Shown in pieces: positions 25,420 through 37,459 of a DNA stretch of 64,000 nucleotides. The notes below the pieces were generated by a model, which was given only the letters and a program-made list of their open reading frames with translations, ran no database searches and was not told the DNA's origin. The stretch comes from Nannocystis pusilla. Its GTDB lineage: Bacteria; Myxococcota_A; Polyangia; Nannocystales; Nannocystaceae. Location: the NCBI RefSeq assembly GCF_020073745.1, contig NZ_JAIRAU010000005.1, forward strand, positions 1-64,000, written 5' to 3'. Every line of letters starts with the position of its first letter. Position 1 is the stretch's first letter. Made by a program: the position numbers and the translations under genes.

Positions 25420-26886
25420 CCCGCCGCGGCACAGCCGCGCCACGGTGTCGAGCAGCCGCGCCAGCTTGACCGGCTTCGGGATCAGGATCGCCCCCGCCGG
25501 AGCGCGCGCGGGCTCCGACGTCGACACGACCACGGGGATCTGCGCCAGCTGTGGGTCGGCCTGCATCGCCTGGTAGACGCGGCCGCCGTCGAGGACCGGC
25601 ATCACGAGGTCGAGGATCACCACGTCGGGCCGGGCCTCGTGCATCAGCGTCTGCAGCGCCTCGCCGCCGTCGGCCGCGGTGATCGCCTCGTAGCCCTCGC
25701 CGGCGAACGCCTCGCGCAGCGTCTCGCGGATCACCTCGTCGTCGTCGACGACGAGCACGCGCGTGCGTCTCGGCCCGCGGCCTGGGGCCGGCGCCGGCGG
25801 CGACATCCGCGGCAGTCGCAGCGTGAACGTCGTGCCCGCGGCCTCGTTCGAGACCACCGACACCGCGCCGGCGTGGGCCTGGGCGATCTGCTGGGCGATG
25901 TACAGCCCGAGCCCGAGCCCGCGGGAGCTGGCGCGCGAGCCGGCCTGCGAGCGGCTGCGGAACGGGTCGAACAGCACCGGCAGCAGGTCGGCCGGGATCA
26001 CGCCGAGGTTCCTGATCTCGACGGCGATCCCGCCCTCGTCGTCGAACACGCGGATCGCCACCGGGCCGCCCGGGAGGCCGTGCTGGAGCGCGTTGCCGAT
26101 CAGGTTGGAGAGCGCCTGGACCAGGCGGTCGGGGTCGCCGGCGGTCGTCGCGGCGCCGCGGACCTCGACCCGGATGTCGCGCTGGACATGCGTCGTGCGC
26201 AGCTCGTCGACCGTGCTGCGCACCAGCGCGGCGACGTCGACCGGCCTCCGCACGCGCGCGAACCCGAGGCCGCCGGCCAGGCGGGCCCGCGTCAGATCGA
26301 CGAGCTGCTCGATCATCTCGGTCATGCGGCTGCACGACGCCGACATCCGGCGCAGCACCGCCAGCTGCCCCTCGTCGGACACCCACTGCTCGAGCAGCTC
26401 GGTGCCGTTGGCGATCGCCGCCAGCGGCGTGCGCAGGTCGTGGCCGAGGATGCCCATGAACATCTCGTTGAGGCGGAGCGCGTGGGCGTAGTCGCGGCGC
26501 TGGCGCGACAGCTCGAAGAACACGTCGGCCTTGCTCTTGAGGATCCGCGGGTCGATCGGCTTGTGCAGGAAGTCGACCGCGCCGGACTCGTAGCCCTGGA
26601 ACACGCGCTCGGCGTCGCGTCCGCCGGCGGTGACGAAGATGATCGGCACGTGCTTGGTGCGCTCCGTGCCGCGCATCAATTCGGCCAGCTCGAAGCCGTC
26701 CATCCCGGGCATCTGCACGTCGAGGAACGCCAGCGCGACCTCGTGGACGAGCAGCAGCTCGAGCGCCTCGACGCCCGACCGCGCGGTGAGGATCGTCAAC
26801 TCGTCGCGGCGGAGCAGCGCCTCGAGCGCGACCAGGTTCTGCTCGATGTCGTCGACGATGAGGAATTTGAGCGGTTCCGCGATCAT
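25417..26886 (-). CDS. REC-histidine kinase-REC hybrid signalling protein
   Basis: A 489-residue soluble protein and last gene of a four-gene unit. It has an N-terminal receiver (FLIVDDIEQN; phospho-Asp about 56 in LAFLDVQMPG; Lys in FLHKPI), HisKA (GILGHDLRTPLAAIANGTEL, His about 153), HATPase_c (LSNLIGNALQHG, SRGLGLGLYIAQQ) and a C-terminal receiver (RVLVVDDDEVI, VVILDLVMPV, LIPKPVK). The G1 motif is weak (EIRNLGVIP), so ATP binding may be altered. Its start overlaps the CheB stop by 4 bp, implying translational coupling. It probably receives phosphate from, or modulates, the large kinase at the head of the operon. Confidence 0.85.
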   Translation of the reverse strand: MIAEPLKFLIVDDIEQNLVALEALLRRDELTILTARSGVEALELLLVHEVALAFLDVQMPGMDGFELAELMRGTERTKHVPIIFVTAGGRDAERVFQGYESGAVDFLHKPIDPRILKSKADVFFELSRQRRDYAHALRLNEMFMGILGHDLRTPLAAIANGTELLEQWVSDEGQLAVLRRMSASCSRMTEMIEQLVDLTRARLAGGLGFARVRRPVDVAALVRSTVDELRTTHVQRDIRVEVRGAATTAGDPDRLVQALSNLIGNALQHGLPGGPVAIRVFDDEGGIAVEIRNLGVIPADLLPVLFDPFRSRSQAGSRASSRGLGLGLYIAQQIAQAHAGAVSVVSNEAAGTTFTLRLPRMSPPAPAPGRGPRRTRVLVVDDDEVIRETLREAFAGEGYEAITAADGGEALQTLMHEARPDVVILDLVMPVLDGGRVYQAMQADPQLAQIPVVVSTSEPARAPAGAILIPKPVKLARLLDTVARLCRGG

Positions 26887-27479
26887 CGCGCCTCCTGTGA
26901 ATCGGCCGGCGCCGCCAGGCGCGCGAGCAAGGGACCGAGCGCCGCCGCGGGCGCGACGTGGTCGGCCGGGCCGAGCTGCAGCGCGGCCCTCGGCATCACC
27001 GGGACCGCCGCCGTCGCCGGCGACTCGACGAGCGTGAGCCCCCCGCCGCGCCTGACCCGGGCCAGCCCGCGCGCGCCGTCTTCGCTCGCGCCGCTGAGCA
27101 CGACGCCGGCCAGGCGCGGCCCGTAGGCCTCCGCGGCCGACTCGAACAGCACGTCGATCGACGGCCGCGAGAACAGGACCGGCGGGTCCACCGACAGCGC
27201 GAAGGCGCGTCGGCGCTCGACGAGCAGGTGGTAGTTGGGGGGGCCGACGTAGATCGTTCCGGGCACGATGGGCTCTTTGTCGTCGGGCTCGCGCGTGACG
27301 AGCCTGGTCTTCGCGCCCAGGACCTCGACGAGGCGGCTGGGCTGGGTCGGCGGCAGGTGCAGGATCACCGCGACGGGGAGCGCGAACGCCGGCGGCAGCG
27401 CCGACAGCAGCGCCCCCACGGCGTCGAGCGCCCCGGCCGAGCCGCCGATCACGATCATCTCGATCTCGCCGCCGGACAT
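26883..27479 (-). CDS. CheB-type methylesterase domain protein (no receiver)
   Basis: A 198-residue protein equal to the catalytic domain of CheB. The triad is visible: Ser in IGGSAGALDAV, His in VILHLPPTQPS and Asp in GASEDGARGLA. GPPNYHLLVE and PSIDVLFESAAEAYG are family-typical. CheB removes methyl groups from glutamates of chemoreceptors. The receiver domain that normally controls it is missing, and there is no chemoreceptor gene here. The substrate may be a partner protein of the hybrid kinases encoded on either side. Confidence 0.88.
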   Translation of the reverse strand: MSGGEIEMIVIGGSAGALDAVGALLSALPPAFALPVAVILHLPPTQPSRLVEVLGAKTRLVTREPDDKEPIVPGTIYVGPPNYHLLVERRRAFALSVDPPVLFSRPSIDVLFESAAEAYGPRLAGVVLSGASEDGARGLARVRRGGGLTLVESPATAAVPVMPRAALQLGPADHVAPAAALGPLLARLAAPADSQEAR

Positions 27480-27486
27480 CGTCGCA

Positions 27487-28304
27487 TCACCGCCTCTGGT
27501 AGATCCGGTCCTCGGGCACCAGCTCCGTGAACGCCTGCGCGTGCGCCGAGAACCGCAGCGTCTCCTTGGCGCCCAGGCCGAGGAACCCCTTGCGACGCAC
27601 GCTGTCGCGCAGCACCCCGAGCGCCCGGTCCTGCAGCGGGCGGTCGAAGTAGATCAGCACGTTGCGGCACGACACCAGCTCGACCTCGGCGAACGCGACG
27701 TCGGTCGCCAGGCTGTGGTCGGAGAACAGGATCGCCTGCCGCAGCTTGCGGTCGAGGATCGCCGACGAGTACTGCGCCACGTAGTAATCGGACAGCGAGG
27801 CGCGCCCGCCCGCGAGCCGATAGCTCTCGGAGAACTTGGCGAACCGGTCGAGGCCGTAGACCCCCGCCTCGGCGATCCGCAGGCTCTCGGGGTGGATGTC
27901 GGTGGCGTAGATCAGCGTGCGCGCGAGCAGGCCCTCCTCGGCGAGGATGATCGCCAGCGAGTACGCCTCCTCCCCCGTCGCGCACCCGGCCACCCAGATC
28001 TTGAGCGACGGATAGGTGCGCAGGTACGGCACCACGCGCTCGCGGATCGCCCGGAAGTAGGTCGGGTCGCGGAACAGGTCGCTGACCTGCACGGTCAAGT
28101 AGCGCAGCAGCTCGCTGAACATCCGCGGCTCGGCGAGCACCCGCTCGCGCAGCTCGGCCAGGCCGGCGCAGCGCAATTGGCCCACGGCGGCGGCGACCCG
28201 GCGCCGCAGCGACGCCTCGGCGTAGCCGCGGAAGTCGTAGTGATAGCGGTGGTAGACCGCCTCGAGCAGCTCCGACAGCGCCGGATCGGACTCGTCGCTC
28301 CCCG

Positions 28305-28320
<16 letters not shown>
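27487..28320 (-). CDS. CheR-type protein methyltransferase
   Basis: A 277-residue SAM-dependent methyltransferase of usual CheR length. An N-terminal helical domain (YHRYHYDFRGYAEASLRRRV, FSELLRYLTVQVSDLFRDP) precedes the catalytic domain with the SAM motif VAGCATGEEAYSLAI, YATDIHPESL and ELVSCRNVLIYFDRPLQ. It pairs with the CheB-type gene 7 bp downstream, and its first codons overlap the stop of the large kinase gene by 16 bp. Such CheR/CheB pairs beside hybrid kinases, without CheA or receptors, occur in many bacteria; their role is not settled. An alternative start is MTGSDES at 28308. Confidence 0.88.
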
Positions 28321-31664
<3,344 letters not shown>

Positions 31665-32143
31665 GCCGCGCTCCGGCCCTGCTGCGGCGCGCCGGCGAGC
31701 CCCCTGCCCGTCCGTCCCGTGCGCTCACGATGATTGCGCCACCATGCCGTGTCCAAGGCGCCCGGAGCCCGCGTGCACATACCGGGAGCGTACCTCACCC
31801 GTCGATCGACATCGTGATGCTCAATGGTCGAGGCGCCGCGCCCCGCTCCGCGCAGTGGTGACATTCCGCATGACGCGTGGACGCGAGTCCTGCGATTCGT
31901 CGCCGTGTCCGCGCCGGGGCGCCGCTGCGGCGGTGAACCCGCGAGCGGGCTCTGCCGTGACGTCTCGCCGTCATGTGCCGCCGCCGACCGGACCACCGGC
32001 GCCGCGATCGATACGCACCGCGTCGCCTCGCGCAGCGAGTCGTCGATCGTGCCGGCACGCGCGTCGTCATCGGCTCGAGCTCGCGAGCCGCGTAACGAGT
32101 GTCCCGAGACGCAGGTCGCCGTGTTAGATAGAAGCGAGGCTTC
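31665..32143. other. Intergenic region between divergent units
   Basis: About 480 bp between the kinase operon start and the membrane-protein pair. The open frames here do not look coding. It presumably carries both promoters. A relatively AT-rich patch, GTGTTAGATAGAAG, lies just before the start at 32144, but I cannot assign -35/-10 elements. Confidence 0.4.
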
Positions 32144-33016
32144 ATGGGCGCTTCGGCGGCGGACGATTCGGGCCACACCCGACCTCGGCGGGCGCCCGCG
32201 GTCGCGCGGTCGTTGCAGGAGTACGGCCGCGGCGTCGCGGGCGGCCTGCTGTTCAGCCTCCCGCTGCTGTACACCGGCGAGCTCTGGCGCGCCGGCGAGG
32301 CGCTGCGCCCCGATCGGCTGCTGCTCGGGCTGGCGGGCGTGTTCATCCTCCTGCTCGGCTACAACCGGCACGCCGGGCTGCGCGCCGACGCCGGCGCGCT
32401 CGAGGTCGTGATCGACTCGATCGAGGAGCTCGGCCTCGGGCTCGTGCTCGCGGCCGTGCTGCTGGTCTTGCTCGGGCGCATCGATCTCGCCATGCCGGCC
32501 TCCGAGGTCCTCGGCAAGGTGCTCGTCGGCGGCTTGGCGGTGGCGATCGGCGTGTCGGTCGGCACGGCGCAGCTCGGCGCCGGCGGCGACGACGACTGCG
32601 GAATGAGCGGAGAGCGCGAGGACCCCAGCTTCGTCGGTCAGATGGCGCTGGCGCTGTGCGGCGCCGTGCTGGTCGCCGCCAACATCGCCCCGACCGAGGA
32701 GATCCCCGAGATCGGCGGCGCGCTGCGCGAGTGGGCGCTGCTCGGCCTGACCGCGCTCACGCTCGGCGTCGGCGCGCTCGTCCTCCACTTCAGCGACTTC
32801 GTCAACACCAGCGCGCCCGGGCGCCCGCGCGTCGACGTCCTCGTCGGCTCGCTGGCGAGCTACGTGGCCGCCATGGCCGCCTCGGCCGCGCTGTTGTGGT
32901 TCTTCGGTCGCTTCGACGGCTGCGACCTCGACGCCTGTCTGGCGCAGGTCGTCGTCCTCGGGCTCCCCACCGCCATCGGCGCGTCCGCCGGGCGCCTCCT
33001 GTTGCAACCGCGATGA
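32144..33016 (+). CDS. Integral membrane protein, TIGR02587-like
   Basis: A 290-residue protein with about seven hydrophobic segments (GGLLFSLPLLYTGELW, LLLGLAGVFILLLGYNRH, LGLGLVLAAVLLVLL, VLVGGLAVAIGVSVG, MALALCGAVLVAANIAPTEE, LLGLTALTLGVGALVLHF, ASYVAAMAASAALLWFF). The sequence and its partner match the conserved two-gene TIGR02587/TIGR02588 neighbourhood as I remember it. The pair occurs together in scattered bacteria and has no known function. The conserved polar stretch IAPTEEIPEI may be a functional site. The stop overlaps the next start (ATGA). Confidence 0.75.
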   Translation: MGASAADDSGHTRPRRAPAVARSLQEYGRGVAGGLLFSLPLLYTGELWRAGEALRPDRLLLGLAGVFILLLGYNRHAGLRADAGALEVVIDSIEELGLGLVLAAVLLVLLGRIDLAMPASEVLGKVLVGGLAVAIGVSVGTAQLGAGGDDDCGMSGEREDPSFVGQMALALCGAVLVAANIAPTEEIPEIGGALREWALLGLTALTLGVGALVLHFSDFVNTSAPGRPRVDVLVGSLASYVAAMAASAALLWFFGRFDGCDLDACLAQVVVLGLPTAIGASAGRLLLQPR

Positions 33017-33405
33017 CTGTCCACAAAAACTGGCTCGAATGGAGCGTGTTCGCGGCCGGCCTCGCGCTGGTGCTCGCCATCGTCGGCTACCTCGTGGTCC
33101 AGCTGGTGCGTCACGGCGACGCGCCGCCGCGGCTGTCGGTCCGGCTCGGCGCCGTGACGCGCTCGGACGACGTCGAGCCGGCCCACTTCGTCGTGCCGGT
33201 GACGGTGACCAACCACGGCGACCGGACCGTCGCGGACGTGCACGTCGAGGTGACGCTGATGAAGGACGGCGTGCCGCTCGAGCGCAGCGAGCTGCACCTG
33301 GCCGAGGTCCCGCGCCGCTCGAGCCGCGCCGGCGCGTGGACGCTCGAGCACGAGCCCGCGCCTGAGCGGCTGCGCGTGCGCGTGCTCGGCTACAGCGAGC
33401 CGTGA
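33013..33405 (+). CDS. TIGR02588-like single-pass membrane protein
   Basis: A 130-residue partner of the preceding gene. One N-terminal membrane helix (WSVFAAGLALVLAIVGYLVV) is followed by an extracytoplasmic immunoglobulin-like domain: HFVVPVTVTNHGDRTVADVH, LMKDGVPLERSELHL, VPRRSSRAGAW. The 4-bp ATGA overlap implies coupled translation and a shared complex. TIGR02588 proteins are reported always to accompany TIGR02587 proteins; function is unknown. Confidence 0.75.
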   Translation: MTVHKNWLEWSVFAAGLALVLAIVGYLVVQLVRHGDAPPRLSVRLGAVTRSDDVEPAHFVVPVTVTNHGDRTVADVHVEVTLMKDGVPLERSELHLAEVPRRSSRAGAWTLEHEPAPERLRVRVLGYSEP

Positions 33406-33431
33406 ATCCGCGCGCCGCCGCAGGATTGCCA

Positions 33432-33455
33432 TGACATGTCCGTTTCGCCATGTCC
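33432..33455. repeat. Palindrome array D (two units, 14-bp period)
   Basis: TGACATGTCC at 33432-33441 and CGCCATGTCC at 33446-33455, 14 bp apart, begin 27 bp after the TIGR02588-like stop. A possible third, weak unit starts at 33460. Array J, at the start of the next gene, lies about 220 bp downstream. Confidence 0.65.
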
Positions 33456-33662
33456 TTCCGAACACACGCCGTCCGGGCCGGCGCGACCGCGCGTCCGGCC
33501 CGCGGCGGTCTCCCACTTCGGACCACCGACCGGTGAGTTAGCGCTCGGCGCGCGCACGAGAGCCGGCGGCCGTGCGAGTCGTCCGGGCGCCGATCGCTCG
33601 CGCGCCTGGCGTACCCTTGGCGGCGAAGCCCCTCCGGCCAGCAGGCGCCCCGGGCAGGGAAG

Positions 33663-33686
33663 GAACCTGTTCATGTCGACATGTCC
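33663..33686. repeat. Palindrome array J (two units) over a start codon
   Basis: GAACCTGTTC at 33663-33672 and CGACATGTCC at 33677-33686, 14 bp apart. The ATG of the beta-helix lipoprotein gene (33673) lies in the 4-base spacer. The overlapping segment CATGTCGACATG (33672-33683) is a perfect 12-bp palindrome. Binding of a protein here would block translation initiation or early transcription. Confidence 0.55.
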
Positions 33687-35277
33687 CCGCACGTCCGCGT
33701 GGAGCGCCGCGCTGGCGCTGGTGCTCGGCGCTTGCTTCAATCCGACCGGCCAGAGCACCGACGCGACCTCCGACGCGAGCCCGCTGACCGGCGCCGGGCC
33801 GACCGAGGGCCAGACGGCGGACACCGTCGCGCCGACCACCGGCACGACGCGGGAGCCCACGACTTCGACGAGCGGCAGCGAATCGATCACCGGCGAGGTC
33901 GACCCGACGGTCGGCCCGTGCGCCTGCGAGCGGCCGACCCCCTACTGCGCCGGCGACGGCTGCGTCGGCTGCCAGGACCTCCCCGCGCACGGTCTGAGCT
34001 GCGCCGACGTCGATCCGTCCCGACCGCATTGTGACAGCAGTGGCGAGTGCGTCGCCTGCGTCCTCGACGAGGACTGCGGGCAGTTGTACAAGTGTCACCC
34101 CGAGCTGAAGACCTGCGTCGCCTGCGTCACGCACAGCGACTGCGGCGGCTCGCTGACCTGCGACGCCGGCCAGTGCCTCGGCTGCGTCACCGGCGATCAA
34201 TGCCCGCCCGGGCTGCCGGTCTGCGAGGCCGGCGCGTGCCGGACCTGTCGCGCGCACGGCGAGTGCCCCGTGACCGCGTGCGAGCTCGACGTCGGCACCT
34301 GCTTCCCGCCGAACGAGACCGAGCACCACTACGTCGATCCAAAGTTGCCGTGCCTGGACAGCGCGTGCGGCCCCGACTCGCCGTGCTGCGCCGCCTACGA
34401 GGCGGTCGAGCAGGCCACCATCGAGGCGGCCGCCTATCACGTCATCCACGTCAAGGGCGGCCTGCAGACCGCGCCGATCCGGCTCTCGGCCCCGGGCAAG
34501 CGCGTCGCCATCCTCGGCGAGTTCGACGACTCCGACGTCGAGTTCGCCGTCGAGACCAACCAGGCGATCGCCCTCGGCGACGACATCGGCATGCAGTACA
34601 TCGACAGCAAGCTGTTCGTCGCCGGCGTGCGCGTCAACGCCGGCCCGACGACCAGCGCCATGGTCTGCTCCAACGCCGCGCACCTGTGGCTCGACGAGGT
34701 CACCGTCACCGGCACGCAGGGCCCCGCGCTGCACACCACCGGCTGCACCCTCACGGCCCGCCGCTCGCTGTTCCTCGGCAACAGCTCGGCCGTGAGCTCG
34801 GCCGCCGGCGGCGTCGCGCGCCTCGAGAACAGCATCGTCGGCGACACCATCGGCGGCGCGCCGCTGCAGATCGTCGACGGCGGCGCGCTCCACCTCCTCT
34901 ACACCACCGTCGTCGACAAGGGCAACGTCGGTGAGGGCGTGCTCAAGTGCATCACCGAGGCGCCCGTCTCGATCCGCAACTCCATCCTCGTCGGCGTCGG
35001 CGGCGAGATCCAGTGCATGCCCGGCGGCCCCTCGATCTCGCACACCGTGACCACCGTGACCGGCTGGCCCGGCGAGGGCCTCACCGAGGTCGAGGTCGAC
35101 GCCGTGTCCGACCTCTTCGCCGATTACGCCGGCGGCGACTATCACCTCGGCCTGGGCGCCGCCCAGCTCGGAGCGTCGGCCCTCCGCCTGGCGAGCGACC
35201 CGCTCATCGACTTCGACGGCGAGGCCCGGCCGCCCCGCGACGGCGTCCCCGACTTCGCCGGCGCCGACCGCCCGTGA
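33673..35277 (+). CDS. Cys-rich, beta-helix-type surface lipoprotein
   Basis: A 534-residue lipoprotein: signal AALALVLGAC (Cys about 17), Thr-rich linker to about 75, a cysteine-rich region with Cx(1-2)C clusters (about 77-210: CACERPTPYCAGDGCVGCQD, CVLDEDCGQLYKC, CVTGDQCPPG), then a right-handed parallel beta-helix from about 225 (HLWLDEVTVTGTQGPALHTT, ARRSLFLGNSSAVSS, VARLENSIVGDTIGG, IRNSILVGVGG). Polysaccharide lyase-like folds look like this, but no catalytic signature is visible. It is a typical myxobacterial surface protein. Its start codon lies inside a GGACATG palindrome array. Confidence 0.75.
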   Translation: MSTCPRTSAWSAALALVLGACFNPTGQSTDATSDASPLTGAGPTEGQTADTVAPTTGTTREPTTSTSGSESITGEVDPTVGPCACERPTPYCAGDGCVGCQDLPAHGLSCADVDPSRPHCDSSGECVACVLDEDCGQLYKCHPELKTCVACVTHSDCGGSLTCDAGQCLGCVTGDQCPPGLPVCEAGACRTCRAHGECPVTACELDVGTCFPPNETEHHYVDPKLPCLDSACGPDSPCCAAYEAVEQATIEAAAYHVIHVKGGLQTAPIRLSAPGKRVAILGEFDDSDVEFAVETNQAIALGDDIGMQYIDSKLFVAGVRVNAGPTTSAMVCSNAAHLWLDEVTVTGTQGPALHTTGCTLTARRSLFLGNSSAVSSAAGGVARLENSIVGDTIGGAPLQIVDGGALHLLYTTVVDKGNVGEGVLKCITEAPVSIRNSILVGVGGEIQCMPGGPSISHTVTTVTGWPGEGLTEVEVDAVSDLFADYAGGDYHLGLGAAQLGASALRLASDPLIDFDGEARPPRDGVPDFAGADRP

Positions 35278-35295
35278 GCCCGCGCAGTCGGGCTC

Positions 35296-35338
35296 GGCGT
35301 CGCACGCCTGCAATATGCAGTCGCACGCCTGCGACGCC
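35296..35338 (+). terminator. Nested inverted repeats after the beta-helix gene
   Basis: GGCGTCGCA (35296-35304) pairs perfectly with TGCGACGCC (35330-35338), and inside it CTGCA (35308-35312) pairs with TGCAG (35316-35320). A direct repeat of GTCGCACGCCTGC overlaps the arms. It begins 19 bp after the stop codon, so a structured transcript end is likely. There is no T-tract. Confidence 0.5.
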
Positions 35339-35427
35339 CTCCATGCAAAGACGAGCTCATGGCAGTCACGCTGGCGCTCTCGCTGCGGGCCCGGCTTTCA
35401 CCTGCCCCCCAGGACAGGCGCCCGGCC

Positions 35428-35832
35428 TCACCGGCCGGCGCGCCGCGGCGCTCGCCCGGCCTCGGCGATCCACCACAGCAGCGGCAGCGCGACCACGATC
35501 AGCGACAGCCCCAGCGGCGCCCAGGCGAGGCGGGCCGCCAGCTCGAGGGCGCCGCGCAGGTGGCCGAGCGGCGCGAGGACGACGAACAGCTGCAACCCGA
35601 CCGCCGCCGCCGCCGCGAACGTGACGATCTCGAGCGCGAGCGCCGGGACCAGCACGCGGCGCTCGCGGGCTCGCAGGTCGGCGAGCGCGTCGACCAGCGG
35701 GGCGCGGCGGATCAGCAGCGCCGGATCGACCGCGCGCGGCCGCGGGCACGGGCTGCGGGCGAGGCTGTCCATGAAGACAGCCACCGCGCGGTCGCGCGGG
35801 TCGGCGAGCTCGCGGTCAGTCGCGGGAGCCAT
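35428..35832 (-). CDS. Small membrane protein of the ECF operon (possible anti-sigma)
   Basis: A 134-residue protein overlapping the end of the sigma-factor gene by 17 bp. A cytoplasmic N-terminus (APATDRELADPRDRAVAVFM) precedes two hydrophobic segments (VLVPALALEIVTFAAAAAVG; LGLSLIVVALPLLWWIAEAG). Overlap with an ECF sigma gene and a soluble N-terminal segment fit a membrane regulator of the sigma factor, though no anti-sigma domain motif is visible. The start ATG at 35832 is preferred over 35865. Confidence 0.6.
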   Translation of the reverse strand: MAPATDRELADPRDRAVAVFMDSLARSPCPRPRAVDPALLIRRAPLVDALADLRARERRVLVPALALEIVTFAAAAAVGLQLFVVLAPLGHLRGALELAARLAWAPLGLSLIVVALPLLWWIAEAGRAPRRAGR

Positions 35833-36361
35833 GGCCGCGGGGTGCGAGGGCGGGAGAGAACGCATGTTGGCCTCGGGTTTCGGGTGGCAAGAGGTCGGCC
35901 AGGCGGGCGCGGGCGCGGCTCAGGAGCACGCGCACGCTCGTCGGGCGCACGTCGAGGATCTCGGCGATCTCGCGGTGGTCGTGGCCGTCGACGTAGGCGA
36001 GCCACAGCAGCGCCGCGTCGCGGCGCGGCAGCCGGTCGAAGATCGCCTGCAGGTCGCGGCCCTCGCCGGGCTCGCTCGTCCGCGGCGGCGCGGCCTCGTG
36101 GACCAGCAGCAGCTCGCGCAGGCGGGCGAGCAGGCGCGTGCGCCCGCGGTGGTGGTCGGTGACCAGGTTGGTGGCGATCCGGTACAGATACGCCCGCTCC
36201 GAGCCGGCGGCGACGCGCCCGGCCGGCAGCTGGAACAGCCGGCAATAGCTGTCCTGGACCAGGTCGTCGGCCAGCGCGCGCTCGCCCGTGAGGCGGTAGA
36301 CGTACGCCCACAGGCGGGCGTGCGTCGCGGCGTAGAGCGCGTGGAATTGGGCTTCGTCCAT
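35816..36361 (-). CDS. ECF-type RNA polymerase sigma factor
   Basis: A 181-residue sigma factor. Region 2: YAATHARLWAYVYRLTGERA followed by LADDLVQDSYCRLFQ, and AYLYRIATNLVTDHHRGRTR. Region 4: FDRLPRRDAALLWLAYVDGH followed by REIAEILDVRPTSVRVLLSR. The middle gene of a three-gene minus-strand unit, with membrane-protein genes on both sides (13 bp upstream, 17-bp overlap downstream). Both neighbours may take part in sensing. Confidence 0.88.
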   Translation of the reverse strand: MDEAQFHALYAATHARLWAYVYRLTGERALADDLVQDSYCRLFQLPAGRVAAGSERAYLYRIATNLVTDHHRGRTRLLARLRELLLVHEAAPPRTSEPGEGRDLQAIFDRLPRRDAALLWLAYVDGHDHREIAEILDVRPTSVRVLLSRARARLADLLPPETRGQHAFSPALAPRGHGSRD

Positions 36362-36374
36362 GAATGCCCCGACT

Positions 36375-36854
36375 TCACGAGGCCGGCAGATCGCGGTAGG
36401 GCCCCGCTCTGCGGCCGCGGCTGCGCTCGCCGAGGAGCTCCCACCGCAGCGCCAGCTTGTGCGCCACGAAGGCGCCGCCCAGCAGCGACCCGCCGAGGCA
36501 CAGCAGCAGCATCCCGGGGATCACCATGTCGATGTAACCCTCGAGCACGCCGGCCAGCACGAGGAACGCGAGCCCGAGCGCCCCCAGGGCGATGCCGCCC
36601 TGGACGCTGCGCAGCAAGCGGCGCTGCAGCGGCGGCTCGCCCTGGTCGAGCAGGCGCAGGAACTCCTGGCCGGCGACGCCGCTGAGGAATTTTTCCAGGG
36701 CCTCGGGGTCGCTGAAGCGGTCGAGGGTCCGCACGCCGAGCTCGAACCGCCGCTGGGTCTCGTGCTCGGCCCGCAGCCGGCTCTGGCGAATGATGAACCC
36801 GACCAACAAGAAGAAGGTCAGCGGGATCAGGATGGCTTCGAGTTCGACTTCCAT
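36375..36854 (-). CDS. Membrane protein, DUF6249-like
   Basis: A 159-residue protein: one N-terminal hydrophobic helix (ILIPLTFFLLVGFIIR), a charged cytoplasmic stretch (RLRAEHETQRRFELGVRTLD, PEALEKFLSGVAGQEFLRLL), and two further helices (IALGALGLAFLVLAGVLEGY; MVIPGMLLLCLGGSLLGGAF). The layout resembles DUF6249-type proteins often found beside ECF sigma factors. It is first in the operon. A GGAG at 36863-36860 (minus strand), five bases before the ATG, is a good ribosome binding site. Confidence 0.65.
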   Translation of the reverse strand: MEVELEAILIPLTFFLLVGFIIRQSRLRAEHETQRRFELGVRTLDRFSDPEALEKFLSGVAGQEFLRLLDQGEPPLQRRLLRSVQGGIALGALGLAFLVLAGVLEGYIDMVIPGMLLLCLGGSLLGGAFVAHKLALRWELLGERSRGRRAGPYRDLPAS

Positions 36855-37459
36855 GAGGGCTCCGTACCGCCAAGACGCCGGCCGACCCGCCGAGGTTAAC
36901 AGCGCCCCTCGCGGCGGCGCGCCCGCCGGGCCGCGAAGCGGACCCTGCTCGCACGTCCAGGGGTCCTGACCCGCCCGACGCCCCGGCCCTCCCCCGTGAT
37001 CCGAGCCGCCATCGCGACCGGCGAATCGCGGATTTCACGAAAATACCGCGACCTCGACGTCCGCGAAGTCCCCACACGGGCCCACGCCCGGCCGCGCGAG
37101 CTCACGCGACGGGTCGTCGGAGAGCCTCGCGCGACAGCGGGGCGGGACCAGTCGGGCCGGGGCGGTGGCCACAATGCGCCGCCTCGTTCATGCGCCTCGA
37201 TCGCGCGACCTCACGGCGCCGGCCCATCCATCACACGAACGATCGCGGCGCGTCATCGCCGATACCCGGCCGCGTGCGGCGGTCCCGTCGCGTCATCGCT
37301 CGGGCGCGAGCTCCGGGCCCGCGCAATGGACTCGTCGCGGCGCCTCGGGCACGCTGGCTCGCGACGCTGACCATCTCTGTCACGACGTCGCGCTGCGCCG
37401 GCGTCCGCGGCCCGACGGGCTGTTCACACCTATCGGTATCGATCGAAAGCAGTGAGTTC
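36855..37459. other. Intergenic region between divergent genes
   Basis: About 600 bp between the ECF operon and the DUF4215-type gene. It should hold both promoters. The frames crossing it are Arg-rich shadows without recognisable motifs. I see no repeat or RNA gene. Confidence 0.4.
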
